In this document: positions 1 through 5,640 of the stretch, piece after piece
How the letters are laid out: every line of letters starts with the position of its first letter
How positions within the stretch are numbered: the stretch's first letter is position 1
Origin: a bacterium
GTDB taxonomy: Bacteria > Bacteroidota > Bacteroidia > Bacteroidales > Muribaculaceae
NCBI GenBank assembly: GCA_004561555.1
Contig: SFVH01000041.1
Span: forward strand, 1-9,923
Direction: 5' to 3'
DNA: 9,923 nucleotides
Translations under genes and position numbers: made by a program
Notes under the pieces: model-generated
The model's input: the letters and a program-made list of their open reading frames with translations, nothing else
Database searches by the model: none
Told to the model about the DNA's origin: nothing

Positions 1-13
1 GCGGCTTCGCCGC
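1..13. other. Short GC hairpin at the left window edge
   Basis: GCGGC-ttc-GCCGC is a perfect 5-bp stem with a 3-nt loop. It could be the remains of a terminator stem of a gene to the left, but no T-run follows. It resembles the GC-rich hairpin just after cdd (1849-1865), so it may instead be an edge module of the repeat array. Confidence 0.4.
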
Positions 14-77
14 GGTTATGCGGTTAGGTTAGGAGGTATCCGTCGGAGCAATGCAGCAGAAATCACAATTCGCCTGA

Positions 78-127
78 CACAGCAGGGAATGGTAATTTCG
101 CTTCGCTTATTCCCATTTCCTACTGTG
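78..127. repeat. Hairpin repeat, copy 1
   Basis: Left arm CACAGCAGGGAATGG (78-92) pairs with right arm CCATTTCCTACTGTG (113-127): 13 Watson-Crick pairs, one G·T and one C·A mismatch. The loop region aatttcgcttcgcttatt is itself nearly self-complementary. The same module recurs at 248, 1929 and 2162. Confidence 0.75.
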
Positions 128-247
128 CTAATTACGATTTACCGTCTCCGACGGACTACTCATTTGCAATTCACTGCATTGCCCCGACGGACTACTGCGC
201 TAATCACAATTCGCCATCTCCGAAGGCGCTGTGTGACACAATTAATA

Positions 248-297
248 CACAGCAAGGAATGGTAATTTCGCTTCTCTTATTCCCATTCCCTACTGTG
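248..297. repeat. Hairpin repeat, copy 2
   Basis: Left arm CACAGCAAGGAATGG (248-262) and right arm CCATTCCCTACTGTG (283-297) leave two A·C-type mismatches, so this is the weakest of the four complete copies. The loop has one change (cttctctt instead of cttcgctt). Its left arm overlaps the ACACAGC half (247-253) of a second perfect 7-bp dyad with GCTGTGT at 228-234, so two alternative stems compete for it. Confidence 0.7.
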
Positions 298-392
298 CTA
301 ATCACGATTTACCGTCTCCGACGGATACTCATTTGCAATTCACTGCATTGTTCCACTCATTTGCAATTCACTGCATTGTTCCGACGGACTGG

Positions 393-1367
393 TTAGGGGA
401 GGATGATGTAGTCGCCCGGGTGGATGATGTCCGACTTCTTGAGTCGGTTAGCACGGAGGAGGTCTTTAAGACGGATGCCATAACGTTGAGCGATAATACG
501 CATCGATTCACCCTTTTTCACCTTGTGAGACTTAGGAGCCCCCGAAGGCATCTTCTCATTTTTCTTTTGTAGGTAGAAAGGCGTACCCGGCGGGAAAATA
601 TCATCGTTGCGGTCCACGTCGTTGAAGTCGAGGAGCTTCTTCTTTTTCACACCAAACTCCTCAGCAATAGCATCGTAAGAATCATATTTAGAGATAACGA
701 CGTAGAACAGCCCCCACTTCTCATGTATTTTGTGCATAATCTTGAATTGCTCCACAATCTGCGGGTCGATGGCATGTTGGAGGCTCTCATCGGGAGCGAG
801 GTCACACCTCTGCGCCACGATAGGTTGCCCCGAGTCGAAGCGAAACAGTTCGTAAACCTCGATAATGTTCACCAGCTTCGCCGGGTAAGCCGGGTCGGTT
901 GCATAACCGCAGCGTTTGAGCCCCTCCGCCCACGCCTCATAGTCGGTAGTTTCGAGTGCGAAAAGCGGCTTATATCGGCGTTGCATAAGAAAGCGAGCGT
1001 GATCTTCAAACGAATCCTCCGGGTGTGGATACTTACGGAAGCACTCGTTTTTCATATCGTCGTCGGCATAAATACCCTCACCTGACCACGACTTGTGGCA
1101 TTTGATGCCGAAGTGGTTGTTACCCTCGGTGGCGAGCCTTGACAACCCCGCACCGCTCTCGAGCAGTCCCTGTGCGAGGGTTATGCTTGCGGGGATGCCA
1201 TATTGTTGCTGATGTCTCACCGCCAGGTCGTGCCACTGCTGGATGTAATCGAGATAGGCAGGCGAAAGCGACTGCGCCGACAACGGAGCGTAAAAAACCA
1301 TTATAAAAAAGGCTAAAATAATTGGTTTAATAAAAAAATTATTATATTTGCACATACCAGACTTCAT
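393..1367 (-). CDS. Secreted glucosaminidase (GH73-like) with C-terminal LysM domains
   Basis: Likely cleaves the N-acetylglucosaminyl bond of peptidoglycan during wall turnover or cell separation. A signal peptide (hydrophobic IILAFFIMVFYAPLSA) ends in SAQS. A glucosaminidase domain of about 150 residues follows, with the expected catalytic Glu in QGLLESG, then NNHFGIKC and the downstream PEDSFEDH motif. The middle holds a divergent LysM-like segment (YVVISKYDSYDAIAEEFG, followed by PPGTPFYL), and a clear LysM closes the protein (HKVKKGESMRIIAQRYG ... IHPGDYIIL), which would anchor it to murein. The ORF can be extended to a GTG at 1394, but a -7 box (1394-1401) covers that codon, so ATG 1367 or ATG 1355 is the likely start; 1355 gives a tighter signal peptide. 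It is divergent from cdd and ends directly against repeat array 1. Family confidence is high; start confidence is moderate. Confidence 0.9.
   Translation of the reverse strand: MKSGMCKYNNFFIKPIILAFFIMVFYAPLSAQSLSPAYLDYIQQWHDLAVRHQQQYGIPASITLAQGLLESGAGLSRLATEGNNHFGIKCHKSWSGEGIYADDDMKNECFRKYPHPEDSFEDHARFLMQRRYKPLFALETTDYEAWAEGLKRCGYATDPAYPAKLVNIIEVYELFRFDSGQPIVAQRCDLAPDESLQHAIDPQIVEQFKIMHKIHEKWGLFYVVISKYDSYDAIAEEFGVKKKKLLDFNDVDRNDDIFPPGTPFYLQKKNEKMPSGAPKSHKVKKGESMRIIAQRYGIRLKDLLRANRLKKSDIIHPGDYIILP
1322..1350 (+). promoter_or_regulatory. Predicted Bacteroidetes-type promoter of cdd
   Basis: A perfect -7 box TATATTTG (1343-1350; consensus TAnnTTTG) follows a TTGG -33 element (1322-1325) by 17 bases. 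Transcription would start near 1355-1357, giving a leader of about 15 nt to the cdd ATG at 1372. This excludes the in-frame TTG at 1348 as the start. The box lies inside the first codons of the divergent glucosaminidase gene. Confidence 0.65.
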
Positions 1368-1371
1368 TACT

Positions 1372-1842
1372 ATGGAAAATTTGAAAATTACCACAAATAT
1401 ACAAGTTTGTCAGTATAATGAGCTTGTAGAGGAGGATAAAATTTTGATAGATAAGGCAAAATCTATGACCGAGAAGTCGTATGTGCCTTACAGCAAATTT
1501 CATGTAGGGGCGGCACTATTGCTCTCTAACGGCAAGATAGTGGGAGGGTCCAACCAGGAGAACGCCGCCTTCCCGTCGGGCACATGCGCCGAACGCACCA
1601 CCATCTACTATGCCCATTCGAAATATCCCGAATCGAAATTTCAGAAATTAGCCATAGCCGCCAGCAAGGACGGCAAGTTTACGGCGCGTCCCATCTCCCC
1701 GTGTGGCGCATGTAGGCAAGCCATCTTGGAATATGAGACCCTGGGAGGCGAGCCGGTGAAATTGCTGCTTTACGGCACCGACTGCATCTATATAGTGAAT
1801 AGCATATCCGACCTGCTACCCCTCTGCTTCTCCGAGTTTTAG
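1372..1842 (+). CDS. cdd: Cytidine deaminase
   Basis: Hydrolytically deaminates cytidine and deoxycytidine to uridine and deoxyuridine for pyrimidine salvage; a cytosolic zinc enzyme. The protein has 156 residues, close to the size of homotetrameric cytidine deaminases. The substrate and zinc motifs are all present: YVPYSKFHVGAAL near the N-terminus, NQENAAFPSGTCAERT (Cys ligand and proton-shuttle Glu in CAE), and PCGACRQ (the two further zinc Cys). Start ATG 1372 is chosen because the in-frame TTG upstream (1348) falls within the -7 box. The gene is divergent from the glucosaminidase gene with only about 4-16 bp between start codons. No partner gene follows; repeat array 2 begins about 45 bp after the stop. 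Nothing suggests truncation. Confidence 0.96.
   Translation: MENLKITTNIQVCQYNELVEEDKILIDKAKSMTEKSYVPYSKFHVGAALLLSNGKIVGGSNQENAAFPSGTCAERTTIYYAHSKYPESKFQKLAIAASKDGKFTARPISPCGACRQAILEYETLGGEPVKLLLYGTDCIYIVNSISDLLPLCFSEF
1394..1401 (-). promoter_or_regulatory. Predicted -7 box of the glucosaminidase gene
   Basis: On the minus strand these bases read TATATTTG, matching TAnnTTTG exactly. Transcription would begin near 1388-1390 and give a leader of about 20-35 nt to ATG 1367 or 1355. No convincing -33 TTTG is visible upstream, so this is weaker than the cdd promoter. It lies inside codons 8-10 of cdd. Confidence 0.45.
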
Positions 1843-1848
1843 CCGGGA

Positions 1849-1865
1849 GGCTGCGAAGCCGCAGG
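1849..1865 (+). terminator. GC-rich hairpin after cdd, possible terminator
   Basis: Seven bases after the cdd stop, CTGCG-aagc-CGCAG (1851-1864) forms a perfect 5-bp stem; GGCT/AGCC is an alternative pairing. No U-run follows, so intrinsic termination is uncertain. It resembles the hairpin at 1-13, which supports it being an edge module of the array. Confidence 0.35.
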
Positions 1866-1928
1866 TCGCAGGTTACGGGTTTGGGGGTATCCGTCGGAGC
1901 AATGCAGCAGAAATCACAATTCGCCTGA

Positions 1929-1978
1929 CACAGCAGGGAATGGTAATTTCGCTTCGCTTATTCCCATTTCCTACTGTG
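1929..1978. repeat. Hairpin repeat, copy 3
   Basis: Arms at 1929-1943 and 1964-1978 are identical to copy 1 (one G·T, one C·A). This is expected, since it lies in the block shared by the two arrays. Confidence 0.75.
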
Positions 1979-2161
1979 CTAATCACGATTTACCGTCTCC
2001 GACGGATACTCACTTGCAATTCACTGCACACAGCAGGGAATGGTAATCACGATTTACCGTCTCCGACGGATACTCATTTGCAATTCACGGCATTGTTCCG
2101 ACGGACTACTGTGCTAATCACAATTCGCCATCTCCGAAGGCGCTGTGTGACACAATTAATA

Positions 2162-2211
2162 CACAGCAGGGAATGGTAATTTCGCTTCGCTTATTTCCAT
2201 TCCCTACTGTG
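2162..2211. repeat. Hairpin repeat, copy 4 (best paired)
   Basis: CACAGCAGGGAATGG (2162-2176) pairs with CCATTCCCTACTGTG (2197-2211) with a single C·A mismatch in 15 positions. Relative to copy 1, the T-to-C change in the right arm turns a G·T wobble into G-C, a change that preserves the stem. Confidence 0.75.
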
Positions 2212-2325
2212 CTAATTATAATTTACCGTCTCCGACGGATACTCATTTGCAATTCACTGCATTGCCCCGACGGATACTCATTTGCAATTCACTGCTCTAA
2301 CCTCATAACTGCGGCTCCGACGGAT

Positions 2326-3513
2326 TTATAGAGAGTATGCCTTTAAAATTTCGGTAATAAACGATTCTTCGGAGAAACGCGCCTTAGCCTTTTCCGCAAT
2401 ATTATTGTATTCGAAAGGCGACTCCCAAGCAACAGCAATATTATTAGCCAACGAGTCGACGCTACCACTTCGAAATAAAAAACCGTTACCCGGCTCAATC
2501 AGCTCCGGGATGCCACCTATTCGAGCCCCGACGACCGGAGTTCCCAATGACAACGACTCAATCACACTCAGCGGATTATTCTCATAACACTCCGACGGCG
2601 CTACCGAAAAACGCGCATTTTGGAGCAGTTGCTTCACCTGCGAGGCATCCTGCATGCCGAGGAACTCCACCGTTGGGCATTTTCCGAACCTCTCACGGAG
2701 CGATTGCTCCAACGGACCGCCACCAGCAATCTTCAAGGGGTAGGGGAGCGTCACCGCCGCCTTTAGGAGCGTTTCCACCCCCTTCTCATGAGAAAGTCTT
2801 CCCACATAAGCATAGTAGTCGTTTCGTTTCAAGCTCACAGATATACCGTCGACCTTCTTCGGGTCAACCGGGTTGCAAATCACAGCGATTTTCTTATCGT
2901 CGAACCCACCTTTTTTCATCTTCTGCGCCATAAACACACTTGGGCAGACAAACACGTCGGTGGCATCTTGCAATCTCTTCGGCGACCACTTTACAGCCTC
3001 AAGCCAAGCGAGCGCACTTGCCACTCTGCTACCCTTCATACAGCGATGAGAGAGCACATTACGCTTGCTTGCGCCGATGCAATCTTCACAGGGATGACCT
3101 TGCGAGAGGCAGTTGTATGCGGGGCACACCAACTTGAAGTCGTGCATAGACCACACCGTGCGAATGCCTCGACGGTGAGCCATCTCAACGATTATCGGGG
3201 AGAGGTAAGAATGGATGTTGTGGAAATGCACCACATCCGGCATAAACGCATCGAGCACCCGAGCAAACGCCCTTTTCACACCGGCACCACCGAAGATGCG
3301 TTGCGCGGCACGCAGCTTGTTGGCAATCCCCCCTTCAAAAGCCACCTGCGGAGCAAAAAAACACTTAAACTCAGAGTCGACGTTCAGCGGATAATCCATA
3401 GCAAAAACAGCCGTGATGTGTCCCCTCTTACGGAGCATCTCCTCCAGCATCATCGCGCAAATGCAGTCGCCGCCACGCGGATAGTAGAACTTATTTACAA
3501 TCAGTACCTTCAT
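2326..3513 (-). CDS. GT4-family glycosyltransferase
   Basis: A retaining GT-B transferase, 395 residues, likely moving a sugar from a nucleotide donor onto a lipid-linked oligosaccharide at the inner face of the cytoplasmic membrane. The N-terminal acceptor domain starts MKVLIVNKFYYPRGG, a typical first strand and glycine loop, followed by DVVHFHNIHSYLS and SMHDFKLVCP. The donor domain has YVGRLSHEKGVETLL (about 234-248), the nucleotide-sugar motif ECYENNPLSVIE (about 306-318, the EX7E-type pair) and GTPVVGARIGGIPELI. A cysteine cluster at about 130-145 (CPAYNCLSQGHPCEDC) plus a Cys near 158 could hold a metal or a disulfide; similar cysteines occur in related GT4 proteins. It is the last gene of the operon, starting 6 bp after the co-polymerase stop, with its own stop beside repeat array 2. 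The sugar transferred cannot be told. Confidence 0.92.
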   Translation of the reverse strand: MKVLIVNKFYYPRGGDCICAMMLEEMLRKRGHITAVFAMDYPLNVDSEFKCFFAPQVAFEGGIANKLRAAQRIFGGAGVKRAFARVLDAFMPDVVHFHNIHSYLSPIIVEMAHRRGIRTVWSMHDFKLVCPAYNCLSQGHPCEDCIGASKRNVLSHRCMKGSRVASALAWLEAVKWSPKRLQDATDVFVCPSVFMAQKMKKGGFDDKKIAVICNPVDPKKVDGISVSLKRNDYYAYVGRLSHEKGVETLLKAAVTLPYPLKIAGGGPLEQSLRERFGKCPTVEFLGMQDASQVKQLLQNARFSVAPSECYENNPLSVIESLSLGTPVVGARIGGIPELIEPGNGFLFRSGSVDSLANNIAVAWESPFEYNNIAEKAKARFSEESFITEILKAYSL

Positions 3514-3519
3514 TTTTCA

Positions 3520-5640
3520 TTATAAAAAAGCGTAACCACACGGCAGTTTCAGCTTAATCAGCTCAGCATCGAGTGTGCTGAAATCCCTTCTCAAAGCGCC
3601 CTTGTTGACGAGAGCAATGATTCGGTCGCTATGATGCGCCACGGCGTTGAGCGCGCTGTAGGCATCCCAATCGTTTCCGTTCAGGATGACAATTCTGAAA
3701 TTGCTTTTAGCCATGCTGATAAACTCAGCAAAAGACTCACCCATGATTAGCGGCATCATATTGTCGGAAGCATCGACAGTGACGCTCGCACCATTCAATT
3801 TGTCAGAACGCATACAATCGGCAAACGACAAGTCAGCATGAAGATCTCCGGAGAAATCCACCACGCAGACACCCACCTGAGTATCCTCCAGCGCCTTCGT
3901 GAGCGAAGCAACAAACTCAGCCGCAGACCCGCCGTGGCACGTAGCCACTCCCATCACTTTGATGTCGTCGTTCTCCAAGAGATGATTAGCAAGCTTACGC
4001 GCCGCCAACGCCCCATTGTCGCCGTCGATAGGCTCCGCCACCAAAGGAATAATCGAAAGCGCATTGACGTCGGAAGGAATCATCAGCTTTTTCTTTTTAG
4101 AAGCCCTTAAAGCACATACTACAAACGGGATGAGAAGCGATAAAATCAAGCCCACACCCAAGACGATGCTACCTTTCGGGCCCACCTTCTTCACCTCGTC
4201 GAACGCCGGGTCGATGATGCGACCTATAGCCGAAGCCCCAAACTTCAGCGCATTACTTTCGCGCTGTTCGAGCAAGAAGATGTATAGATTATTTTTAATC
4301 TCCTTGTCGCGATACAAGTCGATGAACGCTCTTTCAAATTTAGGCATTTGACGCAGACGCGAAGCATATTTACCATCCTCTCGATAGAAATCATTATAAG
4401 CGATTTGCGAGCCCTCCCTTGCCTTGCGCATCGTAGCGATAACACCCGAGCGCATAGCATCGATTTGAGCATTAAGCGTAGCAAGCGCGCGGTTGTCGGG
4501 CTTTGCCGACGCCGTCAGTTGCAAACGTTGCAAAATCAGATTGTTGTATTGCTCGATAGCCTTAGCAGCACCCTCATTATCCACCCCTGTAGCGAGCGGG
4601 ATAGTAGAATAGCTGTTACCGGGATTTTCCAAAAATTCGCAAATCATATCATAAACGGCAAGTTGCGTTTGCAATTGCACGATATTAATCTTGTTTGCGG
4701 CAGTCTGTTCGATAAGCACCTTCGCTTCGGTTTCGATGTCGGCGATATCGTTTTCGGTTTTAAACTCCTCGAGGCGTTTTTCCGATTCCTCCAATTCTTG
4801 AGTTAAAACATTGAGACGATTATTGATAAAACTGATTTCACTATCAGCCTTAATCTTCTCCTCCGAAAGGCGACGATTGTTAAACACCTCAATCATAGTG
4901 TTGAGCAAGTCGTGGGCTCGCTGCCGGTCGTCGTCTTCATAGTAAAGGTCGATGGCATTAGCCTTCATCGAAGTTACGTCAATCGACATCCTCTTCACCA
5001 TATCTTCAAAGAGCTCGGTGGTGTTCCAAAGCGTCACGTTGATAGTGCGCTCATCGGCGGCATTATAGAAGGCAGTACGCTTGATAGTAAACACCCCTGC
5101 AGGCGTCTTGATTTTCGCCGGCAACGACAGCGCTTCAGCCGAAAAAGCGCTGGAAAACAACCCGTCTTTCACGTCGACATCAATCTTCCCGTCTCCCCTC
5201 ATTTTGAGCTTGAAATTATAAGCAAGCGTAATAGTGTCGGGATTGATATCAGAAGAAATCTCCAGCGGATTTTTGCGATAGACAGACACTTTGCGGAGTC
5301 CTCGGTTTTCGCGATATTCATAGTTTAGCCCCAGATTATGGACCGTCTCGGCAAACAGCGAGAACGACTGCATCACCACCGCTTCATCGTCGACAGAGCC
5401 GCCACCGAGGCTACCCATCGTAAATGAGCGCACCATCTGTAAGACCCCTCCGGAAGTGTTTCCTCCGTCGGGCGACTCTATTAACACTTGAGCGTGCGAA
5501 GCATATTGAGGAGGCGTTTTCAGCAAGTAAAACACAGCTAAACCCATCACCACGACAAACGAAATCACAAACAACCTCTTGTGAGATTTGATTTCAAAAG
5601 CCAGACGCGAAAAGTCGATTTTTTCAGAATTCGTAGTCAT
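3520..5640 (-). CDS. Wzz/Wzc-type polysaccharide co-polymerase with degenerate BY-kinase domain
   Basis: An inner-membrane protein, 706 residues, expected to control chain length and connect polymerisation to the outer-membrane exporter. Order: short cytoplasmic start, TM1 (LFVISFVVVMGLAVFYLL, about 22-41), Wzz-type periplasmic region (PPQYASHAQVLIES), long predicted coiled coil (about 260-330, rich in E/K/L), GNVR-like segment (MPKFERAFIDLYRDKEIK, about 432-450), TM2 (about 487-508), basic stop-transfer KKKK, then a cytoplasmic domain from about 515. That domain keeps the strand pattern of a bacterial tyrosine kinase, but the Walker A site reads GVATCHGGSAAEF instead of a GxxGxGK[ST] loop, Walker A' is VCVVDFSGDLHADLS, the Walker B position is RIVILNGNDWD, and there is no C-terminal tyrosine cluster (ends LPCGYAFL). 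It overlaps the upstream gene by 17 bp, suggesting translational coupling. Family is certain; loss of catalysis is inferred from missing residues. Confidence 0.93.
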   Translation of the reverse strand: MTTNSEKIDFSRLAFEIKSHKRLFVISFVVVMGLAVFYLLKTPPQYASHAQVLIESPDGGNTSGGVLQMVRSFTMGSLGGGSVDDEAVVMQSFSLFAETVHNLGLNYEYRENRGLRKVSVYRKNPLEISSDINPDTITLAYNFKLKMRGDGKIDVDVKDGLFSSAFSAEALSLPAKIKTPAGVFTIKRTAFYNAADERTINVTLWNTTELFEDMVKRMSIDVTSMKANAIDLYYEDDDRQRAHDLLNTMIEVFNNRRLSEEKIKADSEISFINNRLNVLTQELEESEKRLEEFKTENDIADIETEAKVLIEQTAANKINIVQLQTQLAVYDMICEFLENPGNSYSTIPLATGVDNEGAAKAIEQYNNLILQRLQLTASAKPDNRALATLNAQIDAMRSGVIATMRKAREGSQIAYNDFYREDGKYASRLRQMPKFERAFIDLYRDKEIKNNLYIFLLEQRESNALKFGASAIGRIIDPAFDEVKKVGPKGSIVLGVGLILSLLIPFVVCALRASKKKKLMIPSDVNALSIIPLVAEPIDGDNGALAARKLANHLLENDDIKVMGVATCHGGSAAEFVASLTKALEDTQVGVCVVDFSGDLHADLSFADCMRSDKLNGASVTVDASDNMMPLIMGESFAEFISMAKSNFRIVILNGNDWDAYSALNAVAHHSDRIIALVNKGALRRDFSTLDAELIKLKLPCGYAFL

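Larger units (their letters stand above)
1..392. repeat. Intergenic repeat array 1 (hairpin-rich, non-coding)
   Basis: This gene-free stretch lies downstream of the minus-strand glucosaminidase gene, which ends at 393. It is a mosaic of a few recurring modules: the small dyad CCGTC-tcc-GACGG (142-154, 312-324), the unit actcatttgcaattcactg (158-181, 327-350, 356-379), a roughly 50-nt imperfect hairpin (78-127, 248-297), and GCTGTGT...ACACAGC (228-253). From position 36 the block gtatccgtcggagcaatg repeats at 1887 and stays nearly identical for about 110 bases. Spacing between units is irregular and there are no unique spacers, so it is not a CRISPR array. Short ORFs running through it are made of repeat sequence and are not credible genes. 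Function is unknown; a 3'-end, terminator or REP-like role is inference. Confidence 0.85.
1887..2325. repeat. Intergenic repeat array 2, related to array 1
   Basis: This fills the space between the converging ends of cdd and the glycosyltransferase gene (stop at 2326). It opens with the same block as 36-145 (offset 1851 bases, nearly identical) and carries further copies of the same modules: CCGTC-tcc-GACGG at 1993-2005, 2057-2069 and 2226-2238; actcatttgcaattcactg-type units near 2006, 2071, 2240 and 2275; complete hairpins at 1929-1978 and 2162-2211; a half hairpin at 2029-2043; and GCTGTGT/ACACAGC at 2142-2167. Compared with array 1, it holds an extra unit around 2029-2095. The right edge (2296-2320) is complementary to the left edge of array 1. 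No credible gene lies inside. Its position suits a bidirectional 3'-end structure, which is inference. Confidence 0.85.

Noticed and set aside
333..572. Plus-strand ORF of 79 codons starting in array 1
   Set aside because: It is half repeat sequence and half antisense to the LysM end of the glucosaminidase gene; no motif.
1348..1371. Upstream TTG start for cdd
   Set aside because: The codon lies in the -7 promoter box and the extra residues (after M: HIPDFIT) match nothing expected in the family; ATG 1372 gives the usual length.
1940..2179. Plus-strand ORF of 79 codons inside array 2
   Set aside because: Made wholly of repeat modules, with repeated peptide segments that only mirror the DNA repeats.
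1..2325. CRISPR array
   Set aside because: Repeat units have unequal spacing, vary in length, and the sequence between them is itself repeated; no cas gene is present.
2788..3525. Plus-strand ORF of 245 codons opposite the glycosyltransferase gene
   Set aside because: Antisense shadow of a gene with clear GT4 motifs; no domain, and histidine/arginine-rich composition typical of an antisense frame.
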